DNA of 20,121 nucleotides from Chara braunii. Taxonomy: Eukaryota > Streptophyta > Charophyceae > Charales > Characeae. Of the stretch, positions 8,371 through 17,736 are shown one piece after another. The DNA lies in NCBI GenBank assembly GCA_003427395.1, contig BFEA01000006.1, positions 6,058,340 to 6,078,460 of the forward strand, read 5' to 3'. The position numbers were made by a program, and so were the translations under genes. The notes under the pieces were generated by a model, which ran no database searches, had not been told where the DNA came from, and worked only from the letters and a program-made list of their open reading frames with translations. Numbering within the stretch: the stretch's first letter is position 1; every line of letters starts with the position of its first letter.

Positions 8371-8837
8371 TGTGTTACATACCTGGATTCCACACGGGCC
8401 CGGTTAGGTCCGACGGCTATCCCAGACCGTGGCCAGGCTTGGCCAGTCCGACCTGGGTAGAAGGCCGGACCTTCAGAAAGGCCGACGATAGGCCCCAGCA
8501 ACCGGTTTTAGACCCGGGTCTGCTACTGCAGGCCCCGAGCGGGAAACCGGCTCAAACGTGTTTCGTTTGCGCCTAGCGGCCGACGTTTGAGGCTGCTACT
8601 TCCCCGCAGGTCCGGTCTGAACCGCAAATAGGTTTTGACGGTTCAGATCACGGCGCGGCTTCCTCAGCAGCCAGGCCAGACAGGCCACCGCCGGTACTTG
8701 GCGGTCTGTTCGGGACAGACTTTCAGGTCGCGGCATTGAGGAGCAGCACTGCACTATTTTGGGATTAGAGCAACTCCAGGCAGAGCGCTAGGCACGGGGC
8801 TAGCTGCAGGAGGCGAGAGCGATAAGGAGACGTTACA
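8371..8837 (+). repeat. Probable 3' LTR of the plus-strand element
   Basis: It starts with TG directly after the polypurine tract. The right end is uncertain: the CA at 8836-8837 in CGTTACA would give 467 bp. The body is GC-rich and non-coding and holds local inverted words (CTCAAACG with CGTTTGAG near 8549-8595). No second copy is present in the window, so LTR status rests on position alone. Confidence 0.5.
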
Positions 8838-9160
8838 TGTCACCTACCTGTGAGCGCCAGAGCTCCAACGGCGAGGGTGAGTCTTCAGCAGCTCCAAGGC
8901 GGCACCTTGCATCCGCAGGTTGGTGCCTGGGCACTGGATCAGGGCAGGAGGATCTTCCTCCACCCCACCTCTCCATCTCCACCTTATCCTCTGCCCCCCT
9001 CTCGGTTCTTCTTCTTCTTCTCCTTCATCTTCATCTTCTCCTAACCTTCTATCTTCTCGGTTACTATGGGAAAGACATCGATGGTGGAATATTGGTGACA
9101 AGACTGAGACTATTCCAGAGTAGGACGTTGGGAGAACTATTTGGAGATCTGACACGAGCA
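8838..9160. other. Flanking sequence, CTT-rich, no gene seen
   Basis: A pyrimidine-rich stretch with repeated CTTCTTCTT/CATCTTCAT words spans about 8995-9055. Open frames on both strands are low-complexity. This DNA is contiguous with 18733 onward once the retrotransposon at 9234-18728 is removed. Confidence 0.5.
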
Positions 9161-9233
9161 ACATTTCGAGATTCTATAACTTCAACATTTCGAGATTTTG
9201 TAACTTCGATATTTCGAGATTCTCTATATTCGA
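9161..9233. repeat. 24-bp tandem repeat, split by the retrotransposon
   Basis: Three units start at 9161, 9185 and 9209, built on ATTTCGAGATT followed by an AT-rich end and TTCG/TTCA. A fourth, diverged unit (ACATTTCGGGATTACTATT) begins at 18732, on the far side of the retrotransposon. The element therefore landed at the junction between the third and fourth units. Confidence 0.88.
9230..9233. repeat. Target site duplication, left copy (TCGA)
   Basis: TCGA directly precedes the TG of the left LTR and is repeated at 18729-18732 directly after the CA of the right LTR. Four bases is slightly shorter than the usual five, but the rejoined flanks restore the 24-bp repeat, which supports it. Confidence 0.85.
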
Positions 9234-10395
9234 TGCAATCAGACTTGCTTTCACTTCCACTTTGCATACATGCAAACAGATGGCGATTCCCACTGGCGCA
9301 CATCGCCCACACCCAGCTCAGAGATGTGGCAACGAAGAACACAGTTTGGATGCAAACTCGCTTCAACAGGCTATGGCGCAACAGCGCCTGTTCGTCACAA
9401 CTCTCGTCACTGCATTCCACACCACTGTTCACACTAAACTCTGGATCACCCTGAATACTCCAGACACACTCACTCTGTCTCACACACACACACACACACT
9501 AACAACTACCTCTACTCTATGGCGGCTATGGCCGCTCGCTACTACTCCTATGGCTATGCTATCTTCCTCAAGCCCACTTCGACTTCGAGCCACCTGCAGA
9601 CCACCACCCTGAATACTCCAGGCACACTCACTCTGTCTCACACACACACACACACACTAACAACTAAACCTACTATATGGCGGCTATGGCCGCTCGCTAC
9701 TACTCCTATGGCTATGATATCTTCCTCAATCCCACTTCGACTTCGGGCCACCTGCAGACCACCTCGCACAAGGCGCTATAGCAACGCTTCCGCACGGCTA
9801 ATGCAGCGAATGAATGCATGGTTGGGCGCTGCCTCTTGATTTATACTTTTGTAACTCGTTGGTATGCCCCTTTCCCAGGCCCTTGTTGCACACGGTCCCA
9901 CATGGTACTTGCTTGACTGGACTCTGACTGACTGGGACCGGTGCCGCTGACTGCATGGGATTGCACTGCCAACTCGATGCAGTCGCACTGCNGACGTAAC
10001 GCAGTTGGCTCACCACTTGCCCACTTGCCTCTGACTAAAGGCTCACCACTTGCCCACTTGCCTCTGACTAAACGTGAGACACTTCGAAAGGCCACTTCCG
10101 GACCTTCCGGAAGGCTGTGGACTTGGCCTTTCGGGTACTGTAGCAGCTACGACCTTGACCTTTCAGAATACCTACAGCTACGACCCCTACAAAGTTGTGA
10201 CTCCTAATCCACGGACCTACAGATTGAACCCCTACCACTACACAGACCTACGACAGACAACAAATACTGCCAAAACACAAATCACGGGTTCAAACACTTG
10301 GGTATCGACTCGATACTATACATGGGCAAAGTGAGGTCTGGGGATTGAGTTTTGGGGCCCGCATCTGTGAATGCAGACAAGTGAAAACCGTTTCA
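9234..10395 (-). repeat. Left LTR (3' LTR of the element)
   Basis: 1162 bp, beginning TGCAATCAGAC and ending AACCGTTTCA. It matches 17737-18728 over its whole length. It is longer mainly because of a private 158-bp tandem duplication (9448-9763) and an extra dozen or so bases near 10110. It contains (CA)n tracts at about 9480-9500 and 9639-9658, repeated GGCTATGG words and an unresolved base at 9992, where the other LTR has C. Confidence 0.93.
9448..9763. repeat. 158-bp tandem duplication inside the left LTR
   Basis: Two consecutive units, 9448-9605 and 9606-9763, each run from ACCCTGAATACTCCA through a (CA)n tract and TATGGCGGCTATGGCCGCTC to CACCTGCAGACCACC. The right LTR has one unit. The duplication therefore arose in the left copy after insertion, or the right copy lost a unit. 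Confidence 0.9.
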
Positions 10396-10404
10396 CTCCC
10401 GCCG
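10396..10404 (-). promoter_or_regulatory. Short polypurine tract before the 3' LTR
   Basis: On the minus strand GGCGGGAG directly precedes the LTR start TGAAACGG. It is short and interrupted by one C, so the call depends on its exact position. Confidence 0.5.
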
Positions 10405-10433
10405 GCTTAAATTCGAGGTCCTCCGAGAATACT

Positions 10434-12065
10434 TCAGTCTAAGGCAGGACCTTTACCCTTCTTATCTCTTCCGTAAGCTCGGACTATATCGAGAGTGGTC
10501 TCTAGAACTTTTGTTCGCGTGAACCAGCGGTCGTCTTCTGGCTCTTGATAGGCAAATCTGACTTTGTACTGTTTCTGGGGACAACCTCTACCTCCTGTCT
10601 TGAAGACATCCTCACCTACTATCCCTTCAATCTCATATCTTCCATCCATATCTGGAGGAATCATAGATCTGCGTGATGGGGACTGTTGGCTTGTGACGCA
10701 AGGCAACAACTTGGATGCATGGAACACTGGGTAGGGGTGGAGGTGTGTTGGGATCTCAATAGTATAGGACGGCCCATCTTCTCCGCCCTCGACTTCTAGG
10801 ACTGGCCACGGTCCTCTATATGCACGGAACGACTTTTGTGAGATGTTTTCCTCAGGGGCAAACTCTTTTGACTTGACGCAGACTAAGTCGCCTACTTGAA
10901 ACTGTGAGGGGCGATGGTGCTTGTTAGCTTGCTCTATCATTCTGTGTTGGGCTTTCCTGAGGTTATCAACAACGGTAGTTATCTCTTTCTCGCGTTGTGT
11001 CGCAAACTCTCGTGTACCGGGTGGTAGCCTCTAAAACTGATGCCAGTTAAGTCCTTCAAATGGTCTGCGTGGTCTGAAGGACTTGTGCAACTCGTTGGGA
11101 GTGCGACACGTAGATAAGTGCACGCTATTATTATAGGCACTGACCACCTTTGGGAGCATCTCATCCCAGTTGACTTGATCAGGCCGAATGTACATTCTAA
11201 GGACTTGTTGCAGGAGCTTGTTCATCTGTTCAGTCTGGCCGTTAGTCTCAGGATGACAACCAGATGACATCAGCAACTTTGAGCCATAAACTTCCATCAG
11301 CTCCTGCCAGTTCTGACTAGTGAATCGGGTATCCCTGTCACTAACTAGCGAAAGCGGTATACCATGCTCACTGACCCAATGGTCAAAAAACTTTTGAACT
11401 ACTAAGTTCGTGCGTGCCTCTGCAGGCAAAGGAACAAAAGCTGCATACTTGCTAAATCTATCTACTATGACCATGACTTGACTTTTTCCATGCCTACTCT
11501 TGACCTGGGTATCCATAAAGTCAATGGACACAGAATCTCCAGGTCTATCAGGAATAAGCAAGGGTCTGAAAAGACCAAGAGGGGATCGCGTCGTAACCTT
11601 GTTTCGTTGACAGACTTTACAACTGCGGACGTACTCTATGCAGTCAGCTTTCATACCAGGCCAAATGTACGCGCACATGAGGTTGACTAGTGTCTTTTGC
11701 CAACCAAAGTGTCCCTCTGTATCATGGCATTCCCCTAGGATCAAACTACGGATCTCTTCACTGTTGGGAACGCACAGGCAGTCAACTACATTAGTCTTCT
11801 CGAATAATAAGCCATCAGTAATGCGATAGTTTGGCTTAGACTCTGGGGCCTCCCTCCCTCTCTTGAGGAGATCACTATAGATAGGGTCCTGTGCATAGGC
11901 TTCACTAACTTTTTGTTGCAGGTCTCTCCCTATATCCAGATAGTGAACTATTGCCCCAAAGTAATCAGCTCTTCTACTCAGAGCGTCCGCTACTACATTG
12001 TACTTCCCTTTAACTGACTTTAGTTCAAAGTCATACTGGTCTAACTCTGCGGCCCACCTAGCAAG
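10434..12065 (-). pseudogene. Integrase with chromodomain-like tail, plus RNase H end
   Basis: One frame is open from 12065 to the TGA at 10434-10436, apart from a TAG at 11031-11033. It begins in the RNase H C-terminus (SVKGKYNVVADALSRR). Next comes the integrase zinc-binding module: His in CHD and GHFGW, then CKVC, spaced HX4HX29CX2C. The catalytic core follows with Asp at 11520-11522 (SIDFMD), Asp at 11337-11339 (VSDRDTRFTS) and Glu 35 residues further in ETNGQTEQMN, so D,D35E is intact. A GPY/F-type module (YRGPWPVLEVEG, HPYPVFHASKL) and a chromodomain-like tail (RYEIEGIVGED, QYKVRFAYQEPEDDRWFTR) complete it. The enzyme would insert the cDNA into host chromatin; chromodomain tails guide target choice. 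Only one stop mars an otherwise intact integrase, which makes this the best-preserved part of the element. Confidence 0.92.
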
Positions 12066-13085
12066 CTAGGTGTCATCTTGGCCTGAGTCTTCAGCCACCT
12101 CAGTGTCTCGTGGTCTTAGTAGACTTTGAAGTGCCTCCCAAGCAAGTAATGTTCCCAGTGCTCTAGTGCTTGCCTAAGAGCGTAGAGTTTTCTCTCATAG
12201 GTTGATGTCGCCACCTTTTCTGAAGGCATTCTGGCAGACATGAACTCTACGGGCCTATATCCATTGCCATCGTCTTGCTGTAGAACAACACCTATGCCAT
12301 ACTGACTTGCGCCAGTGGTAACAACGAAAGACAGGGACAAATCGGCTACCTTAAGGACTGGATACTCTATCAATGCTCGCTTTAGCTTCTTTAGGGCTGG
12401 CGAATAGTCCTTGTCCCACTTCCAGATTGCTTTCTTCTTTAGCAACCTGCGAAGGGGTGCAGCGATGGTGGAGAATTTCCTGACGAACTTCCTATAGTAG
12501 TTAGCTAGGCCTAAGAACGACCGCAACTCTGTCAGTGTGTGGGGCGTTGGCCAATCTCTAATTGCTGCAATTTTGCTATCTTCAGGTCTAACGCCGTCTC
12601 CGTCTAGGATGTGGCCTAAGTACAGAACTTGGGTCTTAGCCCATTCACACTTCTTTGCATTGATCTTGAAGTTAGCTTCTTTCAGCTTCTCCAAGACCTG
12701 CCTCAAATGGCCCTCATGCTCCTAGAAGGTCTTGCTAAAGACTAAGATATCATCTAGATACACCACTACAAATCTATATAACCACAACCTAAACAAGTCG
12801 TTCATGCAGCGCTCGAAAGTTGTTGGCGCATTGGTTAGTCCAAAGGGCATAACTATAAACTCATAGTGCCCATATTTAGTCCGGAATGTTGTCTTGTACT
12901 GATCATCAGGATGAACCTCTATCTGATGATAATCGGACTTTAAATCTATCTTCGAAAAATACTTGCAGCCCTGCACCCGGTCTAACAAATCGTCTATACG
13001 GGGCAGTGGTTCTACATTCTTCACTGTAATAGCATTCAGACCCCTATAGTCTATACACATTCTAAGCTCTCCCTCTTTCTTGGGG
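12066..13085 (-). pseudogene. Reverse transcriptase and RNase H domains
   Basis: In one frame this region encodes the RT fingers and palm: [53 protein letters not shown], and the catalytic [11 protein letters not shown] with YLDD at 12749-12760. After a TAG at 12722-12724 it continues into the thumb (NAKKCEWAKTQVLYLGHIL, RSFLGLANYYRKF) and RNase H (ASQYGIGVVLQQ, YERKLYALRQALEHW). The usual SGYHQI motif reads SDYHQI here. The first RNase H Asp appears replaced: VTTGASQYG, where TDASQYG is usual. A TAA at 12116-12118 interrupts the VYSDHETLRWL-type motif, and a one-base deletion near 12065 shifts the downstream frame. The upstream join to protease also needs a frame change near 13080. Confidence 0.92.
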
Positions 13086-13895
13086 AGAGAGAACAGGTGC
13101 TCCAAATGAGGACGAATTGGGCCTAATCCAACCCTTCTCAAGGAGCTCGTCTAACTGCTTACGTAGCTCCTCTAACTCCCTTGGGGACATTCTGTACACA
13201 GTTCCCTTAGGAGTCCTACTGCCAGGCTCTATCTCAATGCGATGTTGGATGGGCCGCGACACTACTCCTATAGGCGGCTTGGCTAAGTCTGTATACTCTT
13301 CCAGCAGCTTGGCAATAGCAGGATCTATGGGTTTCTCCTCCTTAGGCTCAGTGACAGGCCTGACATAGGCCTCAAAAACTTGCTCTTCTAATTGCTCCTT
13401 CTTCACCAATTGCGTGAATGCGGGAGCACTGAGGCAGCAATGTGCCAGAGAGTTGTCTACTCCTGACATGTGAAACATACGAGCCGTCTTGACTTCGCCT
13501 GATGGGCTAGGGAGCCTACATTCGTGCTCTCTCAAATGGAGCGTGGCCCCTGCCGCCTCTCCCCAGTCCATTCCTAAAACTATGTCAAAAGGAAGACTGT
13601 CTTCTACGAGGAGAGTCAGGGAATGGAGAACTTTCTCCACCTTCCCATCTTTCTTTAGGCGAAAGTACGCTTGGACTTCCTCTACGTAATCCTCGACTCG
13701 CATGGTGCGATTGTCTGCGAGGATACTGACTATAGGGTCCTCTAACTTTTGGACTTTAAGATTCAGCTTCAACTTCTGCAGTGCTTTCCTGCTGATATAG
13801 CTGCAGGTCGCCCCACTTTCTATAAGGGCCCCTACTCTGACTCTAAAAATCTCTACATCTACTAAGACTAGTTGTCCTTTCACATCCTTCTTCAT
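13062..13895 (-). pseudogene. Aspartic protease and start of RT
   Basis: The open frame starts at ATG 13893-13895, directly after a TAG at 13896-13898. The retropepsin core is recognisable: VGALIESGATCSYIS near residue 26, then FDIVLGMDWG. Family members carry D-S/T-G at the active site; here the Asp codon at 13818-13820 encodes Glu, so the protease should be inactive. The linker to RT follows ([39 protein letters not shown]), after which the frame is lost in the SPQERGRA stretch and RT continues in the other frame. The protease would process Gag and Pol in the particle. It is in the same frame as the end of gag. Confidence 0.88.
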
Positions 13896-13898
13896 CTA

Positions 13899-15888
13899 GG
13901 CATTGGCCAACAACCTCTGCCATAGATGCATGTGGCTTGGGAGTTTCTATGTGGTGCGCGCACTCTTCTCCACATGGCCTAGAGGTAAGGGCAATTGCGA
14001 CCCATACCGACGGTTGCCTTTTGCTCCCTGTGCAGCATAACGGGCCTCTCTATACTTAGGGCAATATCTAATAATATGCCCAGGGTCACCGCAATAAATG
14101 CACTGATCCTGGTCTACTCTTTTCTGCCACACTGACTGTTCGAGACCCAAATCTTCCCAGGGCTTGCCTTGCGGCCAGCCAGGGTGCCATCCACCCCTCC
14201 TGGGAGGTAACCGATTAAAACGAGAGCGGTTTTGCGAGGGACCTTGACCCCTACCTCCCGCTTGGCGGTTTCCTCTGCCGCCAACCCCCTGATCGCCCTG
14301 TCCTCGACCACCGAAAGCCTGGCCCCCTTGGCCTCAACCTCCTCCTCTTCCTTGTGGCTTCCCTCCAGGCCCCACTCTATCTGATCATATGGGACCTCTT
14401 CCATGCCGCCCTCATCTAGCGTAAGGATCAGGTGATCCTTGCCCTTCACATGACCCGAGATGGTGCGGCCTTTCCACTTCTTGCCCTTATCAAGGTCCTT
14501 ATGCCAAAAAGTGGAAATTGGCATGGACCGCGCTTCAAATGCTACCACCTCCCTATCATAGGTCATGGTCGACTCTCTACTCATCTCAAAGAAATGCCCG
14601 CGCAACGGTTCGCGCATGGCGCGATAAAACAGTTGCACCAGCTGGGTCTCAGTGACCCTATGGTCACGGACCGCCACCAACTCATCCATGACACCCTCGA
14701 GTGCCCTGGCACTCCTCCATTGGCGAGAATGAAGGAGTCTTCAGTTTGTCGGAAGCTCTAACACTTCGCGTGACATCTGCGAATCTCTCACGTAGTAGCT
14801 TAAAGAAATCACTCAGGGGGGTGATTAGAGAATACGCGACCATATCGTTCTCGCACTTGGCAGCACGACAAAGCGATCTGGCGAAGCTAGCTGCTTCGTC
14901 TTTAAGGGCATGGAAGGCAATGAGGACATGTTCCTTATGAGCTATCTTCTGGAGGTGAACATAAGAGTTCACGTTTGCATCCCAATTATCGAAGTTGTCC
15001 TCCTTCTTCCCGTTGTAGGAATCATGGAACGTCATTTTAACGGGCTCTCTACGTGGTCGGGCCTCTTCCTCTCTAGGGCCCACTATCTTGGCGCCTTCAA
15101 TGACGCCCACGCAAAACTTCTGAGTGCCCTCCATAATCCGGCGCAATTCGGTGCCTACGTGCATCATCATATCCTTTGCAAAATCCTTAAAACCAGTGCG
15201 CATGGATTGCAGCGTGATGTCATGGCCCCACGCTCTGTGATAAGATCTCCACCTTCTTTTGGAGATCAACTTGCGTTGCCAACCTCCCATGTTCTACTTC
15301 AGAGGCCCTCAAATCCCTTTCCATTTTCTCGGCCGCCTCCAATCTCCTCTTCCTCTCGCGGGCAAGGCGAAGTTTCCACTCTAACTTTTTCTCCTCCTCC
15401 ATCGCCTGCCGCTTCATGGGATTTTCTTCACCCTCCAATTCCCTAGCAAATTGTTCCCACTCTACCTGAGGGACAAACAACAATGCTTCATCCTCCTCCC
15501 CCAGGGCCAAGTTAGCTACCCATTCGTTCACCATTCTCTCCATCTTAGCCTCTGCCTCCATCTTGGCTTCGGCCTCTCACGCCCCACTGGATTCCCCTCT
15601 CTCTTTTGTCCTTCCTCTCCTGACCAGTGGTATCTCCTCCTCTTCTTCTTTTGTTTCTGACTATATTGCTGCCAATTTCTCCTCCTGCTCCTTTTTCCAT
15701 TTTTGAAGCTCCTCCTCCATTTGTTTCTGCTTGGCCTTTTGCTCCTCCATTAAGGCTAGCATGTTCGCTTGCTTAATCAGTTCTCTCTTCTCCATCTTCT
15801 CCTTCTTCTCTCTCAGGAGGGCGGCGGCTTTCTCTTCTTGCTCTTTAGTATACGGGGCGGTGATCTTACCGCTGCGCGTCTCAACCAT
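13899..15888 (-). pseudogene. Gag polyprotein with RGG-rich nucleocapsid and zinc knuckle
   Basis: The start is ATG 15886-15888 (MVETRSGKITAPYT). The order is: a Lys/Glu-rich coiled coil, broken by TAG 15661 and TGA 15577 (the latter in a CGA-to-TGA context); a frameshift near 15225; then the retrotransposon Gag capsid-like region (FHDSYNGKKEDNFDNW, SYVHLQKIAHKEHVLIAF, DFFKLLRERFADV). A frameshift near 14725 follows, then ETQLVQLFYRAMREPLRGHF and another shift at about 14332-14370. Next is a Gly/Arg/Gln-rich stretch (GGRGQGDQGVGGRGNRQ) and a CCHC knuckle, CIYCGDPGHIIRYC, at 14061-14102. The frame ends at TAG 13947. Gag forms the particle and the knuckle binds the genomic RNA. The Gag end and protease share a frame across two TAG codons. 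Confidence 0.9.
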
Positions 15889-15934
15889 GGTGAAAGATGC
15901 ACAACCGAGTGTCAGCTTCACTCCTCACCAGTTA

Positions 15935-15957
15935 GACTTCCATCCCCTAGCTGACTT
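15935..15957. repeat. Target duplication of the retroposed insert, left copy
   Basis: These 23 bases, starting GACTTCCATCCCC and ending CTGACTT, are repeated without mismatch at 16448-16470. The last two T could instead belong to the T tract, so the true length is 21-23 bp, in the range produced by LINE-type target-primed reverse transcription. Confidence 0.9.
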
Positions 15958-16447
15958 TTTTTTTTTTTTTTTTTTTTTGAAAAAACTGCCCGTTTGGGAG
16001 CTAGGGGCGCTGGTATGAGCAAACGCCTCTATCTCCCCCAGGGAGGCTCCATCTATTAGTGGGGAGCAACACCTGCTGGAAAACGGGTCCAGCGTCCCTT
16101 AGCAAAGCCATTGATTTCCTTCTGAAGATTTCCTCATCATTCTGCCAGTATTGATTGCCCTGAGAACAGGGGATTAACTGCGCAAGAATATGAGTAACCA
16201 GAGAGGGGGGAAGAAGGGGCCTCTTCAGCCTTACTAGGGGGGCCGAAATGCATGACGACCTAGCTCCCATCCCCCCTGCAGATACAGCAAATTGATTTTC
16301 TGCAGCTTAATGACTATGTAGATTATGTACCCCTCACTCACTTTGCCCCTAAACCACTGAAGATCCACCAATAACAGACTATGGGGGCGGGGGGGTAGGA
16401 CTTGCTGTTGTTTGAAGACTTCTTTTTTGGACAGGAGTGGGCTATCG
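15956..16447 (-). mobile_element. Poly(A)-tailed retroposed insert in the leader
   Basis: A run of 23 T (15956-15978) directly follows the left target duplication; read on the minus strand it is a 3' poly(A) tail. The insert continues to 16447, where the second copy of the duplication begins, about 490 bp in all. This is the structure of a LINE, SINE or processed RNA copy. Removing it rejoins the retrotransposon leader cleanly. Coding-like frames lead up to the tail and end about 20 bases before it. No RT or endonuclease motif is visible, so it is either a 5'-truncated non-LTR element or a processed fragment of another transcript. Confidence 0.82.
16001..16440 (-). pseudogene. C-terminal coding remnant within the retroposed insert
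   Basis: Read toward the poly(A) tail, the frame from about 16440 contains INLLYLQGGWELGRHAFRPP. Near 16235 coding shifts frame and continues as NDEEIFRRKSMALLRDAGPV and then RWSLPGGDRGVCSYQRP, closing with a TAG at 16001, 22 bases before the A tail. The position of the stop just upstream of the tail suggests the C-terminus and short 3' UTR of a transcript. I do not recognise the protein. Confidence 0.45.
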
Positions 16448-16470
16448 GACTTCCATCCCCTAGCTGACTT
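16448..16470. repeat. Target duplication of the retroposed insert, right copy
   Basis: An exact 23-bp match to 15935-15957; see that entry. Confidence 0.9.
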
Positions 16471-17058
16471 ACCTACTGACTCTCTAAGGACCACAAAGCC
16501 TTACCCTTCGATCCAGCCAGGTTACCACGGTCGATGGAAGCTTTCGCCACCACTGTCCTTTACAATCCAGACCCAAATGTCCAGCACCTGCGGTCAATCC
16601 CACCTACTTCTAAGCCGTCACTACAGGACTTCCTGCTGATCAGGAGGCATTTAAGGAGATCCCCCGTAACTCCTCAGGAATTCTTCAATGTCGCAAACAG
16701 GACGAAGCGATCAGCAAGTCCTCTCAAGACTTAGACGCCCCGTTGTGCAGCCCACAACTCGGATTTTGGGCCTACCGTGCCACACTGAGCATCCCGCCGG
16801 TCAGTACCGGTCCTTGGGAGGGTTCGTGTCCTCCGGGACAGTCGAGTCGTCAGACACAGCCTTTAGCCCTACTCAGCCTGTGTGGGTTTGGTCAACAAGG
16901 CCCTATCCTTCATACACGGAGTTCCTATTACCTGGACAGAAGAGACTCGATGCAAAAAGAAGAGACAGACAGACTCAGCGAGCACCATGGGGTGAGTGCA
17001 CATCCATAGATCAAGGGAATAGGCTAAGGGCTTGGCGAGTTTATACCAACTCCAGCTT

Positions 17059-17185
17059 GGTCAAATTCGTGATCAACAGCACTGGTCAACGTCGGTCAAC
17101 CCCTCAATCAACGCCCAAATCAACCTTGCTCAACTTCTTGGTCAACGCCCAAGTCACTCTGGTCAACCCTTTGGTCGACGGTCAA
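17059..17185 (-). promoter_or_regulatory. Cluster of six GGTCAA (TTGACC) words
   Basis: Exact GGTCAA occurs at 17059, 17084, 17094, 17140, 17161 and 17180, with near variants between (GATCAAC, TCAATCAAC). Read along the element's own minus strand they are TTGACC, identical to the core W-box bound by plant WRKY factors. Chance would give about 0.03 per strand in this length. They may instead be remnants of a short tandem repeat. Confidence 0.5.
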
Positions 17186-17435
17186 TTTGGCTATGGCTGC
17201 CGACACTTTCTCTCTTACCAACCCTTGCTTCTCTTTTCCCCCTCCTTTCTTCTTCCTCGCTGCTTTCTCCTTTCACCCCGGCTATGAGTTCCTTTCCCTT
17301 CTTCGTCTCTCCCTTCTCCTTCCTCGGCTATGGCTTCTCCTTCGTCTTTCCCTCCTCTTTCACTCGTATTCTTTCTTCTACCTCCGTGCCCGAGCTCCGC
17401 GGCTATGGCCGCCTTCTTCTTCCTTGGACCACACA

Positions 17436-17440
<5 letters not shown>

Positions 17441-17521
<81 letters not shown>

Positions 17522-17522
17522 N

Positions 17523-17587
<65 letters not shown>
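17441..17587. repeat. (CT)n microsatellite, 147 bp
   Basis: An uninterrupted CT dinucleotide run apart from one unresolved base at 17522. On the element's strand it is (GA)n in the leader, about 150 bp downstream of the 5' LTR. The N and the length suggest that the assembled copy number is approximate. Confidence 0.98.
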
Positions 17588-17590
<3 letters not shown>

Positions 17591-17723
17591 GTTGTCTTCT
17601 TTGCAGGTACGCGGCACTTCTCCTCGATGCCGCAGCTATGGCAAACTTCCTCCTTCAATGGCACAGCTTCGGCTATGGCGCAGTTATGGACAACGGCGAT
17701 GGCGCGTGAAGTAGCGGGTACCA

Positions 17724-17735
17724 GCTCCGATACCA
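17724..17735 (-). promoter_or_regulatory. Primer binding site, initiator tRNA-Met type
   Basis: On the minus strand, one base after the end of the 5' LTR, the sequence is TGGTATCGGAGC. It matches the common plant retrotransposon primer site TGGTATCAGAGC at 11 of 12 positions. The position relative to the LTR end supports the LTR boundary. Confidence 0.85.
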
Positions 17736-17736
17736 A

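Larger units (their letters stand above)
16471..17736 (-). other. Long non-coding leader of the retrotransposon
   Basis: This lies between the 5' LTR and gag. No coding frame is credible on either strand; the long open frames are low-complexity (SLSLSL or RERERE from the CT/GA tract). It is pyrimidine-rich on the plus strand from 17220 to 17590 and holds several GGCTATGG words (17189, 17325, 17399, 17670) also found in the LTRs. A long leader of this kind usually carries packaging and dimerisation signals; none can be pinpointed here. Confidence 0.6.

Noticed and set aside
10074-10334. Plus-strand frame inside the left LTR, with a counterpart in the right LTR
   Set aside because: It lies entirely within LTR sequence, is Tyr/Thr-rich low complexity, and the counterpart differs by indels.
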